Assembly (NCBI RefSeq): GCF_003121295.1
Contig: NZ_PHNC01000038.1
Span: 1-64,000 of the forward strand
From: Streptomyces orinoci
GTDB lineage: Bacteria > Actinomycetota > Actinomycetes > Streptomycetales > Streptomycetaceae
Direction: 5' to 3'
DNA: 64,000 nucleotides
The first letter of the stretch is position 1, and each line of letters begins with the position of its first letter. A program made the position numbers and the translations under genes. Below, piece by piece: positions 7,420 through 15,619 of the stretch. The notes under the pieces are model-generated. The model saw nothing but the letters and a program-made list of their open reading frames with translations. It ran no database searches and had not been told where the DNA came from.

Positions 7420-7841
7420 GCGCGGTGGTGCCGCACCGGGTGCGGGTGCGGCTCTCTCCCGGGCGGCGGCTGCTCACCCTGGCCGCGGTGGCGGTGGCCA
7501 ACCGGCTGGCCCGCCGCCCGCCGGCCGAGATCAAGGCCGTGCTGACCCGGCTGCGCAAGGGCGCCCGCCCCGCTCGTTATGCCGAGGCCCGGGCCGCGCG
7601 GGAGGCGGTGGTGGCGGTGAGCCTGCGGTGCGCTTCCGACCAGGGCTGTCTGCCGCGTTCGCTGGCCACGGTGCTGCTGTGCCGGGTCCGCGGCAGCTGG
7701 CCGGAGTGGACCGTCGGGGTGCGGGCCCGTCCGCCGTTCGGTGCCCATGCCTGGGTGGAGGCGGAGGGCCGGATGGTGGAGGAGGACGCGGACGCCTCCT
7801 ATTTCCGCCGAATGCTCTCGGTGCCCCCGGTACGGCGGTAG
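7416..7841 (+). CDS. Lasso leader peptidase (transglutaminase-like, LasB2)
   Basis: A 141-residue cysteine protease that removes the leader after the threonine motif. The expected catalytic residues are visible: Cys78 in QGCLPRSLA, His111 in GAHAWVE, and an acidic residue, probably Asp124 in VEEDAD. The length is normal for actinobacterial split B2 proteins. It overlaps the RRE gene by 4 bp and is the last gene of the operon; the next gene is convergent, so there is no dedicated ABC exporter (LasD) behind it. Confidence 0.92.
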   Translation: MSAVVPHRVRVRLSPGRRLLTLAAVAVANRLARRPPAEIKAVLTRLRKGARPARYAEARAAREAVVAVSLRCASDQGCLPRSLATVLLCRVRGSWPEWTVGVRARPPFGAHAWVEAEGRMVEEDADASYFRRMLSVPPVRR

Positions 7842-7877
7842 GGCCGACGGGCCCTCGGCCCGGCCCCGGACGCCCAC

Positions 7878-7904
7878 GGGAACCCCGGCTCAGGCGGGGT
7901 TCCC
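7878..7904. terminator. Bidirectional hairpin between lasso operon and APC permease
   Basis: GGGAACCCCG (7878-7887) and CGGGGTTCCC (7895-7904) form a perfect 10-bp stem. The stop codon of the convergent permease (7890-7892) sits in the loop. The position at the ends of two converging genes fits a terminator for both. Confidence 0.7.
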
Positions 7905-9428
7905 CGGCCCGGCCGCCTCGGCCAGCGCCTTCTCCAGCTGGAACGCCTCGTTCCCCTGCCCGATCCGGGCATGAACCTCCGGCCGCAGGAACTTCAGGGC
8001 CACTCCCAGCGCCAGCCCGGCGAGCAGTGCCGCACCCACGATCCCCGGCAGCAGCCAGCGCAGCGGGGAGCCGGCGCCAGAGCCCACCAGGACGTCGAAG
8101 TCGCGGACGGTGAGCACGGCGATCACGGCCAGCGCCAGTCCGGCCGTACCGGAGGCGGCCAGCCGCCAGGCCTGGGCGCGGGCGGCGCCCCGGCGGACAA
8201 AGAAGACGATCACCGCCGCGGAGGCGGCCGCCATCAGCACGATCACCCCCAGCGCGCTCACATTGCCCAGCCAGGTGGACAGATGCAGCACCGGTGCGGT
8301 CGGGTCGCCCGCCGGCCTGTCGTCGGTGACCGCGAAGGCCGCGATCACCAGCAGCGCCACCGCGCTCTGCAGCAGCGAGCCGTACGCCGGCGCCCCGCTG
8401 GCCCGGGAGGTGCGGCCGACCGCGGCGGGCAGCAGGCCCTCCCGGCCCATGGCAAAGGCATAGCGGGCCACCACATTGTGGAAGCTGAGCATGGCGGCGA
8501 ACATCCCGGTGACATAGAAGACGTGCATCACATCGGTGAAGGCAACGCCCAACCGGTCCTCGGTGAGAGCGAAGAGCAGATTCGGGCCCTCCTTCAGGGA
8601 GAGGCCGGAGATCCGTCCGGGCCCGGCGGCCACGCTGAGCGCCCAGGCGCTGAGCGCGAAGAAGACCGCCACAAAGACCACCGCGAGATAGGTGACCCGG
8701 GCCACCACCACCTGGGGGCGGCTGGTCTCCTCCGAGTAGACCGCGGCCTGTTCGAAGCCGACGAAGGAGGCGACGGTGCCGCAGAAGGCGGTGCCCAGCC
8801 CGGGGCCGGAGAGGGTGGCCGGATCGAAGGCGTGCAACGAGACCCCTTCCCGGCCCGGTGAGCCGATTCCGGCCACATCGAAGGCGAGCACCATCACCAC
8901 CTCGATCAGCAGCAGCACCCCCAGCACCCGCACATTGATGTCGATCTTCAGCCAGCCGAGCACCCCCACCACGGCGGCGGCCAGCAGCGCCGGTATCCAC
9001 CAGGAGACGGTCAACTCCAGGTGTCTGCGCAGCAGTCCGGAGAGTTCGAAGCCGAACAGGCCGTAGATACAGCACTGCATGGAGCTGTAGGAGACCAGGG
9101 CCACCACCGAGGAGGCGGCGCCGGCCGTGCCGCCGAGGCCGCGGGCGATATAGGCGCAGAACGCACCGGCGTTGTGCACATGCCGGCTCATCTCCGCGTA
9201 ACCGGTGCTGAACAGCAGCAGCACCACCCCGAGGACCACATAGAGCAGCGGCTGTCCCACCACTCCCAGAACCCCGAAGGTGATCGGCATGCCGCCGGTG
9301 GTCACCATCAGCGGAGCGCTGGCGGCGACCACCGACATCAGCAGTCCGGGGACCCCGATGCGGCCCGCGCGCAGCCTTCCGCCCTGTCCTTTGAAGGTGC
9401 TGATGTCATCCGTGGTGCCCATTGCCAT
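7890..9428 (-). CDS. APC family amino acid permease
   Basis: A 512-residue integral membrane protein with about 12-14 hydrophobic helices. The N-terminal GRIGVPGLLMSVVAASAPL matches the APC superfamily TM1 broken-helix region, and FVGFEQAAVYSEE matches the conserved TM6 region. It should import amino acids or amines by cation or proton coupling; the substrate is not readable. It lies convergent to the lasso operon, with a shared hairpin. APC permeases are not known lasso exporters, so its nearness is probably chance. The TPR-like gene lies 48 bp upstream on the same strand. Confidence 0.88.
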   Translation of the reverse strand: MAMGTTDDISTFKGQGGRLRAGRIGVPGLLMSVVAASAPLMVTTGGMPITFGVLGVVGQPLLYVVLGVVLLLFSTGYAEMSRHVHNAGAFCAYIARGLGGTAGAASSVVALVSYSSMQCCIYGLFGFELSGLLRRHLELTVSWWIPALLAAAVVGVLGWLKIDINVRVLGVLLLIEVVMVLAFDVAGIGSPGREGVSLHAFDPATLSGPGLGTAFCGTVASFVGFEQAAVYSEETSRPQVVVARVTYLAVVFVAVFFALSAWALSVAAGPGRISGLSLKEGPNLLFALTEDRLGVAFTDVMHVFYVTGMFAAMLSFHNVVARYAFAMGREGLLPAAVGRTSRASGAPAYGSLLQSAVALLVIAAFAVTDDRPAGDPTAPVLHLSTWLGNVSALGVIVLMAAASAAVIVFFVRRGAARAQAWRLAASGTAGLALAVIAVLTVRDFDVLVGSGAGSPLRWLLPGIVGAALLAGLALGVALKFLRPEVHARIGQGNEAFQLEKALAEAAGPGNPA

Positions 9429-9476
9429 GGCTGGTTCGTCCTTCCGTACGGAAAACTGCGGCCGGGTGCGCCCGGC

Positions 9477-10436
9477 TCATCCGGTGCCGAGGACCAGGCG
9501 GCGTGCGGCCCGCAGGGCCTGGCGCGGGTCCCGGTCGGGGTAGCTCCAGGGGGCCCGGGTGACATACGGGCCGATGCGGCCCAGCAGGGCCGCCGCCTCG
9601 GCCGGCCGGCCCTCGTGCAGCTTGGCGTGGGCCAGGTAGTTGAGGTCGATCTGGCGCCGGGGGTGGCAGGCGGCGTCGTCGGCGTCCTCGTCCCACTCCA
9701 GCCACCAGTCGAAGGCCGCCTTCATCACCTGGCGGGCCCGCCGGGTCGCCCAGTGCCCGGAGGCGGTGGGGTCGCGGTCGGCCAGTCCGGCCCGGGCCAG
9801 CACCCGGTAGCGTTCGGCGTGCGCCACCACCGGCAGCACCGCCAACGCCGAGTCGGCGGGCGCCTGTTCGGCCGCCCAGGCGGCGAAGTCATAGACCTCG
9901 TGCAGCGGGTCGTCGCGGTCGTCGCGCTGGTGCTCGGCCAGGCAGGCGGCCATCAGATGATGGGCATGGTGATGGTCCGGGTGCCGGGCGCGCACCTGGT
10001 CGAAGGCGCGGGCCCGCTCGTCGTCGGTGCCATGGGACCGGGCCAGGATGAGCAGCGCCAGCCAGGGGGTGGGGTCGCGCGGGGCCATCCGGGCGGCGGC
10101 CAGGCAGCGGTCCCGGGCCGCCTCGGGTGCGTCCTGGCCGCGTAACGCCCGGAAGACGGTGCCGCAGGCCAGCAGGGCGGCGGCAGCGGCGCTGTCCGGC
10201 TCGGCCAGCTGCCACTCCTGGGCCCAGGCCACGCTGGTGCGGACCTCGCCCAGCACGGTCAGCCTGTGGCCCCGGCGGTCCCAGTCCTCGCCGGTCTCGG
10301 CCAGCAGCCGGCGGGCGTCGCTCCAGCGTCCCTTGTGCAGGGCGTCACGGGCGGCGACCAAGGGCAGGTCGTCCAGCGCGGGGTCGAAGCTCGGTTCGCC
10401 CTTGCGCCGGGGGCGGCCCAAGGGCGGAGGCGTCAT
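9477..10436 (-). CDS. TPR-like repeat protein, conserved hypothetical
   Basis: A 319-residue soluble protein built of alpha-helical repeats (runs such as AARDALHKGRWSDARRLL and RCLAAARMAPRDPTPWLALL) that resemble TPR/Sel1 units, with a central His cluster (RHPDHHHAHHLM). It begins MTPPPLGRPRRKGE. I know similar proteins in Streptomyces but not a function; protein-protein binding is a reasonable inference. It is 48 bp upstream of the permease and probably shares its transcript. Confidence 0.6.
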   Translation of the reverse strand: MTPPPLGRPRRKGEPSFDPALDDLPLVAARDALHKGRWSDARRLLAETGEDWDRRGHRLTVLGEVRTSVAWAQEWQLAEPDSAAAAALLACGTVFRALRGQDAPEAARDRCLAAARMAPRDPTPWLALLILARSHGTDDERARAFDQVRARHPDHHHAHHLMAACLAEHQRDDRDDPLHEVYDFAAWAAEQAPADSALAVLPVVAHAERYRVLARAGLADRDPTASGHWATRRARQVMKAAFDWWLEWDEDADDAACHPRRQIDLNYLAHAKLHEGRPAEAAALLGRIGPYVTRAPWSYPDRDPRQALRAARRLVLGTG

Positions 10437-10727
10437 CGTAGAAAGGGGCCCTTCGCGGCGTACGTCCCTGACGGGCGCCGTTCCGGGGCGTCCGTGCGAC
10501 CGGTGGTGCGATCGGGCCTGCTGCCACGATCACGCACAGCAAAGCGGTAGTCACAGCTTCGCGTCAAGGCCGGGCCCGGGTGCCGCGGCGGCGCTCCCGG
10601 GAACGGGCCGCTTTTGTCTGGGTGAACGTCCGAAAGACGGGTACTCGTCCGTCACACAGCCCACGGGGCGGCTATCGTTTTTGTGTCAAGTCTCCGACGA
10701 CCGGCCGGTCTTGAGGTGCACGACGTG

Positions 10728-11609
10728 ATGGTCTTCGCCTTCGCCGTGAGCGCGGCGTGTTGCCTGGGTGTCGGCTTCGTTCTCCAGCAGAACGCGGCAC
10801 AGCGGGCCCCGATGAGCGACTTCCTCTCGCTCCGGCTGCTGCTGGACCTGGTGCGGATGCCGCGCTGGGTGGCGGGCATCGCGCTGATGGTGTGCGGCAT
10901 GGTGCTGGGTGCCATCGCCCTCAACGAGGGCGAGGTCTCGCTGGTGGAGCCGCTGCTGGCGACCAATCTGCTGTTCGCCATGGCGCTCTCCCGCTGGCAG
11001 ACCAAACAGCCGCTGGGCCGCACCGGCTGGGGCGGCCTGTGGCTGCTGGCGGGCGGGGTCACCGCGTTTATCGTGGCGGGCCGGCCGCACGGCGGCACCT
11101 CGGTCACCGATCCGCTGCGGCACTGGCTGATCATCGGGGTGATGGTGGGCCTGGCGATGCTGCTGACCGCGGCGGCCAAACGGCTGCGGATGAGCGCGGA
11201 AGCGGCACTGCTGGCGGTGGCCGCGGGCCTGCTGTACGGGGTACAGGACGCGCTCACCCGGGTCAGCGGGGGGCGCTTCGCGCACGGCGGGTGGGGCACC
11301 TTCCTGACCAGCTGGCAGCCGTATGGCGTGCTGGTCATCGGTGTCACCGCGCTGGTGCTGGTGCAGAGCGCCTTCGAGACGGCACCGCTGCGGATGTCAC
11401 TGCCCGCGCTGACCGCCGCCCAGCCACTGGCGGGCATCGCCTGCGGGGTGGGCTTCCTGGGCGACCAGCTGCGCACCACGCCGGGGGCGCTGGCCTGGGA
11501 GGTGGCGGGGGTGGTGGCGATCGTGGTGGGCATCGTGCTGATCGGGCGGCATCCGGCCATGCCGGCCGGGGTGGCGGAGGCCCGGATGGAGGACCTCCAG
11601 CCCCACTGA
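10728..11609 (+). CDS. DMT superfamily transporter (EamA-like)
   Basis: A 293-residue membrane protein with about ten hydrophobic helices, in the two-half arrangement of the drug/metabolite transporter superfamily (first half to about residue 130, second from LLAVAAGLLYGVQDAL). The short C-terminal cytoplasmic tail ends MPAGVAEARMEDLQPH. The ATG at 10728 (MVFAFAVS) was preferred over GTG 10683 because a GAGGTG site lies about 10 bases upstream and the extra 15 residues are polar. Substrate unknown. The Nudix gene follows 32 bp downstream. Confidence 0.8.
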   Translation: MVFAFAVSAACCLGVGFVLQQNAAQRAPMSDFLSLRLLLDLVRMPRWVAGIALMVCGMVLGAIALNEGEVSLVEPLLATNLLFAMALSRWQTKQPLGRTGWGGLWLLAGGVTAFIVAGRPHGGTSVTDPLRHWLIIGVMVGLAMLLTAAAKRLRMSAEAALLAVAAGLLYGVQDALTRVSGGRFAHGGWGTFLTSWQPYGVLVIGVTALVLVQSAFETAPLRMSLPALTAAQPLAGIACGVGFLGDQLRTTPGALAWEVAGVVAIVVGIVLIGRHPAMPAGVAEARMEDLQPH

Positions 11610-11641
11610 CAGGGGTCGGGTGCGGCTGCTGGAATGGGGCC

Positions 11642-12217
11642 ATGAGCGATCAGGGCCCCGTGAGGGATCAGAGCTCCGCGAGCGATCAGGGCGAAGGTGG
11701 GGTGCTCTCCGCCGACGAGGTGCTGGACATCGTGGACGAGCGGGACCGGGTGGTGGGGCGGGCGCCGCGCGCCGAGGCCTATGCGCGCCGGCTGCGCCAC
11801 CGCTGTGCGTTCGTCCTGGTACGGGACGCGGCGGACCGCATCTTCGTGCACCGGCGCACCGCGCGGAAGCTGGTCTTTCCTTCCCGGTACGACATGTTCG
11901 TGGGCGGGGTGCTCGGAGCCGGCGAATCCTACGACGAGGCGGCCCTGCGCGAGGCGGAGGAGGAGCTCGGCGTCACCGGGCTTCCGGCGCCTACGCCGCT
12001 GTTCCGGTTCCTGTACGAGACTCCGGAGCATGCGTGGTGGTCCGGGGTCTACGAGGTCCGCTGCGAGCTTCCGGTACGGCCGCAGGCCGAGGAGGTGGCC
12101 TGGCATGCGTTCCTCTCCGAGGAGGAGTTGGCGGTCCGGCTGGGTGAGTGGCCCTGGGTGCCGGATGGGTACGAGGCGTACCGGCGCTTGCGGGAGTGGT
12201 ACGCGGCTCACCCCTGA
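11642..12217 (+). CDS. Nudix hydrolase (Idi/YfcD-like)
   Basis: A 191-residue protein with a complete Nudix box: G-x5-E-x7-R-E-A-E-E-E-L-G-V within GVLGAGESYDEAALREAEEE. The context (DERDRVVGRAPRAEAY..., HRCAFVLV, VHRRTARKLVFPSRYD) is that of the isopentenyl-diphosphate isomerase-like and YfcD-type branch, but the isomerase catalytic Cys is not obvious (CAFVLV lies near that region). It probably hydrolyses a nucleoside diphosphate derivative. The first 20 residues contain near-repeats of DQ (MSDQGPVRDQSSASDQG), likely an unstructured start. Probably co-transcribed with the DMT gene. Confidence 0.82.
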   Translation: MSDQGPVRDQSSASDQGEGGVLSADEVLDIVDERDRVVGRAPRAEAYARRLRHRCAFVLVRDAADRIFVHRRTARKLVFPSRYDMFVGGVLGAGESYDEAALREAEEELGVTGLPAPTPLFRFLYETPEHAWWSGVYEVRCELPVRPQAEEVAWHAFLSEEELAVRLGEWPWVPDGYEAYRRLREWYAAHP

Positions 12218-12250
12218 GGCGGGGTTCCCCGCGTCGCCGGGAGGGGGCGC

Positions 12251-12540
12251 CTCCGGCGGTGAACGGCGTCTGCCTGCCCTTGTCATTCGGCCGCGGACCG
12301 CGGGGGGCTGATCGCGCAGTTCCCCGCGCCCCTGGGTGGGGTACGCCCCGGCGGCGAAAGCGGCGTCTGCCCGGTGACCCTCACCGATCGGCCGCGGACC
12401 GCGGGGAGCTGATCGCGCAGTTCCCCGCGGCCCTGGGTGGGGCCCCCGGCGGTGAAACCGGCGTCTGCCTGGCGATGCTCGTCAATCGGCCGCGAGCCGC
12501 GGGGGCTGATCGCGCAGTTCCCCGCGCCCCTGGAGGGGCG
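12251..12540. repeat. Three tandem degenerate copies of a Streptomyces intergenic repeat
   Basis: The 364-bp gap between two convergent genes holds three copies of a unit of about 97-101 bp. The invariant core CTGATCGCGCAGTTCCCCGC starts at 12308, 12409 and 12506; each core is preceded by a GGCCGCGGACCGCGGGG-like inverted repeat and by GCGTCTGCC. The GTTCCCCGCGCCCCTGGGTGGGG part can fold as a hairpin. Similar cores are common between Streptomyces genes (from memory). No protein-coding gene is seen here. Confidence 0.8.
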
Positions 12541-12581
12541 CACCCGGTGGCGGACGGGTGCGCCCGGGGCGGGGGTGCCCT

Positions 12582-13502
12582 CTAGGGGCGCAGGATGAGC
12601 TTGCCTCGGGTGTGGCCCTCCGCGCTGCGGCGCTGCGCGTCCGCCGCCCGCGCCAGGGGGTAGGCCTCGGCCACTTCGACGGACAGCACTCCGAGATCGG
12701 CCAGCTCGGCGAGGATGGTCAGTTCGGCCGCGTCCGGTCGTACCCAGAGCAGCCGCCCGCCGAGGCGGGACACCTCCGGGTCGGCGATGGAGACCAGCCG
12801 GGCGCCCGGCGCGGTCAGCTCCGGGGAGGTGTGGATGACGCCGCCGCCGACCAGGTCCAGCACCGCGTTCACGCCCTGGGGCGCCAGTGCCCGGACCCGC
12901 TCCGCCAGGCCGTCCCCGTAGACCACCGGTTCCGCGCCCAGCGAGCGCAGATAGTCGTGGTTGTGCTCACTGGCCGTGCCGATGACCCGGGCGCCGAAGT
13001 GCCGGGCCAGCTGGACGGCCATGGAGCCCACCCCGCCGGCCGCGGCGTGCACCAGTACCGTGTCGCCCGAGCCGGCGCCGACCGCCCGCAGCGCCTGGTA
13101 GGCGGTGAGGCCGGCCAGCGGAATGCCCGCCGCCTGCTCGAAGGACAGCCGCTCCGGCTTGCGGGCCAGGGTGCGCACCGGCGCGGCCACATACTCGGCA
13201 TAGGTGCCCTGGGACAGGACGTCCTCCCGGACGTAGCCCATGACCTCGTCACCGACCTGGTACTCGGGCACGTCCGCGCCCAGCCGCACCACCACTCCGG
13301 AGACGTCCCAGCCGGGCACCACCGGGAAGACGCTGCGGATCATGCCGTCCAGATAGCCGGCCTGGGCCTTCCAGTCAACGGGGTTCACCGCCGCCGCCTT
13401 GACCTGGATCAGGACCGAGTCCGGGCCGACCACCGGCTCCGGCAGCTCGCCGTATTCCAGGACCTCGGGTCCGCCGTGGGCGCGGTAGCTGACCGCCTTC
13501 AT
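12582..13502 (-). CDS. NADP-dependent quinone-oxidoreductase-like protein (MDR family)
   Basis: A 306-residue zinc-free medium-chain dehydrogenase/reductase. It starts MKAVSYRAHGGPEVLEYGEL, has the family VNPVDWK segment near residue 40, and the nucleotide-binding loop VLVHAAAGGVGSMAVQLARH. Such enzymes reduce quinones or enones with NADPH. It is 32 bp downstream of the MFS exporter gene and on the same strand, so it belongs to the MarR-controlled unit; an exporter plus a reductase suggests defence against a reactive small molecule (inference). Confidence 0.87.
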   Translation of the reverse strand: MKAVSYRAHGGPEVLEYGELPEPVVGPDSVLIQVKAAAVNPVDWKAQAGYLDGMIRSVFPVVPGWDVSGVVVRLGADVPEYQVGDEVMGYVREDVLSQGTYAEYVAAPVRTLARKPERLSFEQAAGIPLAGLTAYQALRAVGAGSGDTVLVHAAAGGVGSMAVQLARHFGARVIGTASEHNHDYLRSLGAEPVVYGDGLAERVRALAPQGVNAVLDLVGGGVIHTSPELTAPGARLVSIADPEVSRLGGRLLWVRPDAAELTILAELADLGVLSVEVAEAYPLARAADAQRRSAEGHTRGKLILRP

Positions 13503-13534
13503 AGCAAGCTCCTCGGGTAGCTCGGTGGTGCGGG

Positions 13535-15019
13535 TTACGCGGCCGTTTTCTCAGCGTCCGCCGCCGGTGCGGAGCCCGCCACCGCGACGGTGCGCAGGGT
13601 GTGGATCCGGCGCAGCCCCAGCGCGGCCACCACCGAGACCAGCGCGAAGGCGATGCCCGCGATCACAAAGGTGAGGCTGAACTGGCTCTCCGCGGGCAGC
13701 TTGGGCGCGCCCGGCGGCAGGTGCTCAATGCTCTTGGAGGCCAGCACCGTGGTGATCATCGCGGAGCCGATGGCGCTGCCGGTGGAGCGGGAGATGGAGT
13801 TGATGCCATTGGCGATGCCGGTCTGGTGGTGCGGCACACTGCCGACGATCACGGCCGGCATGGCGGCGTAGCCAAAGCTGATGCCCGCGCCGACCAGCAT
13901 TCCGGCGGCGATCACCGAGAAGCCGTGCTTGTGGTCCAGGGCGATCCAGGCGAAGCCGGCGGTGCCGACCACCGAGGCCAGCAGCAGCACCAGGCGCGGG
14001 CCCTTGGCGCGCACCAGGCGGCCGCCGATGGGCGCGGCCAGCAGCGAGACCAGGGTGCTGGGCAGCAGGTACTCCACCGAGGCGCGCAGCACGGTGGCGT
14101 CAAAGCCATAGCCGGCGATCCTGGAGGGCATCTGCACCAGGTAGGAGACGCCGATGAACAGGGCGAAGGAGCCGAAGCCCACCAGCAGACCGGCCAGGTT
14201 GGCGAAGAGCACCGGGCCATGGACGAACATCTTCATGTCCACCAGCGGCTCGCGGACCTTGTTCTCCACCAGGGTCCACAGCGCGGCCATCACCACGGCC
14301 CCGGCGAAGCAGCCGAGGGTACGGGCCGAGGACCAGCCCCACTCATGTCCCTGGGTGATCGGCAGCAACAGCAGCACCAGAGTGGCGGCCAGGCTGAGCG
14401 CCCCCAGCACATCGGTGCGCCCGCCGGTGGTCTCCTTGGTGGCCGGCACCAGGAAGGCCACGGCCAGCAGCGCCAGCGCGGCCAGGCCGGTGGCCAGCCA
14501 GAAGGCGCTGCGGTAGTCGGGGTTGTCGCCGGAGGTCAGCAGGCCGGTGGCGACCAGCGCCAGGCCGCTGCCGAAGGCCAGGGTGCCGCTGACCATGGCC
14601 ATGGCGCCGGGCAGCTTGGCCGGGCGGACCTCCTCGCGCAGCACCGACAGCGCCAGCGGGAAGATCGCGGTGGCGGCGCCCTGCAGGACGCGTCCGACGA
14701 TCAGCCAGAGCAGCGAGTGGGTCACGGCGGCCAGCACCGAGCCGGCCACCATCACCACCAGCACGCCCACCAGCGTCTTCTTCTTGCCGTGCTGGTCACC
14801 GAAGCGGCCCAGCAGCGGGGTGAAGACGGCGGCGGAGAGCAGGGTGGCGGTGGTGACCCAGCTGACATTGGCCGAGCTGGTGCCCAGATCGCGCTGGATC
14901 AGGCCAAGGATCGGCACCACCAGGGTCTGCATCATCGAAACGACCATGGCCGCCAGGCTCAGGGCGAAGACGATGACCGTCTCGTTCCCCGGTTTGGTCG
15001 CGGGTGCTTGGGACGTCAT
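13535..15019 (-). CDS. MFS drug exporter (DHA2/EmrB-like)
   Basis: A 494-residue transporter with about 14 predicted helices. LLGRFGDQHGKKKTLV is the loop 2-3 motif A, and LIVGRVLQGAATAIFPLAL is motif C-like around TM5. It should export drugs or toxic metabolites using the proton gradient. The N-terminus MTSQAPATKPGNETVIV is followed directly by TM1. It heads a two-gene unit with the downstream oxidoreductase and diverges from a MarR gene, the standard set-up for substrate-induced efflux. Confidence 0.9.
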   Translation of the reverse strand: MTSQAPATKPGNETVIVFALSLAAMVVSMMQTLVVPILGLIQRDLGTSSANVSWVTTATLLSAAVFTPLLGRFGDQHGKKKTLVGVLVVMVAGSVLAAVTHSLLWLIVGRVLQGAATAIFPLALSVLREEVRPAKLPGAMAMVSGTLAFGSGLALVATGLLTSGDNPDYRSAFWLATGLAALALLAVAFLVPATKETTGGRTDVLGALSLAATLVLLLLPITQGHEWGWSSARTLGCFAGAVVMAALWTLVENKVREPLVDMKMFVHGPVLFANLAGLLVGFGSFALFIGVSYLVQMPSRIAGYGFDATVLRASVEYLLPSTLVSLLAAPIGGRLVRAKGPRLVLLLASVVGTAGFAWIALDHKHGFSVIAAGMLVGAGISFGYAAMPAVIVGSVPHHQTGIANGINSISRSTGSAIGSAMITTVLASKSIEHLPPGAPKLPAESQFSLTFVIAGIAFALVSVVAALGLRRIHTLRTVAVAGSAPAADAEKTAA

Positions 15020-15056
15020 GGGGCGGGGTTCCTCCGGGTTGCTTCACGACATTGAT

Positions 15057-15141
15057 GCTTGAGGCCATCAAGCAACTGGGCAAAGCTAGCCGCAGATACT
15101 TCAGGTAGTCAAGTTAATGATTTAGGCGTTCAAGCTCTTGA
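15057..15141. promoter_or_regulatory. Candidate MarR operators between MFS and marR-like gene
   Basis: The 135-bp divergent region contains repeated TCAAG/CTTGA half-sites: a perfect inverted repeat GCTTGA-N5-TCAAGC at 15057-15073, a lone TCAAG at 15109-15113 and TCAAG-N2-CTTGA at 15130-15141. Two palindromes, one by each gene start, fit a MarR dimer that represses both genes. This is read from sequence only. Confidence 0.5.
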
Positions 15142-15154
15142 GTAGACTGAAGCC

Positions 15155-15589
15155 ATGACGGCCAGCAGCACTGTGACCAAGGCCCGGCTCCTGGAGCTGG
15201 TGGCCACCCTCGGCACCGCCCAGTGGCAGGACTTCGCGGCCGCCGCCGCCCGCCATGGCCTGACCTCGGTGCAGGCCAAGCTGCTGGCCCAGCTCAAGGG
15301 CCCGGTGCCGATGCGCGGCCTGGCCGAGCTGCTGGTCTGTGACGCCTCCAATGTCACCGGCATCGTGGACCGGCTGGAGGCCCGCGGCCTGGTCCGCCGG
15401 GAGACCGACCCCGCCGACCGCCGGGTGAAGAATGTGGTGGCCACCGAGGAGGGCCGGCGGACCATCGAGCGGGTACGGGCCGAGATGCAGGCCACCCACA
15501 GCGCGCTGGACGCGCTCACCGAGGAGGAGCGGGCCACCCTCTACACCCTGCTGGAGCGGCTCCGACCGGGCCTGGAGCACCGCGCCTGA
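15155..15589 (+). CDS. MarR family transcriptional regulator
   Basis: A 144-residue winged-helix protein. The recognition helix region is MRGLAELLVCDASNVTGIVDRLEARGLV, followed by the wing RRETDPADRRVKNVVAT with the conserved D-x-R. Dimer helices lie at both ends. It probably represses the divergent MFS/oxidoreductase genes and itself through the inverted repeats at 15057-15141, releasing DNA when a phenolic or similar ligand binds (family knowledge). The MBL-fold gene starts 30 bp downstream and may be co-transcribed. Confidence 0.9.
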   Translation: MTASSTVTKARLLELVATLGTAQWQDFAAAAARHGLTSVQAKLLAQLKGPVPMRGLAELLVCDASNVTGIVDRLEARGLVRRETDPADRRVKNVVATEEGRRTIERVRAEMQATHSALDALTEEERATLYTLLERLRPGLEHRA

Positions 15590-15619
15590 CATTCCGCCAG
15601 GCCTCGGTAGGGTGACCGG

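Noticed and set aside
7890..9428. APC permease as the lasso exporter
   Set aside because: Convergent, separate transcript, and the family imports amino acids; no evidence for peptide export.
13601..15055. 484-codon plus-strand frame opposite the MFS gene
   Set aside because: His/Gln/Gly-rich low-complexity translation, antisense to a recognised transporter.
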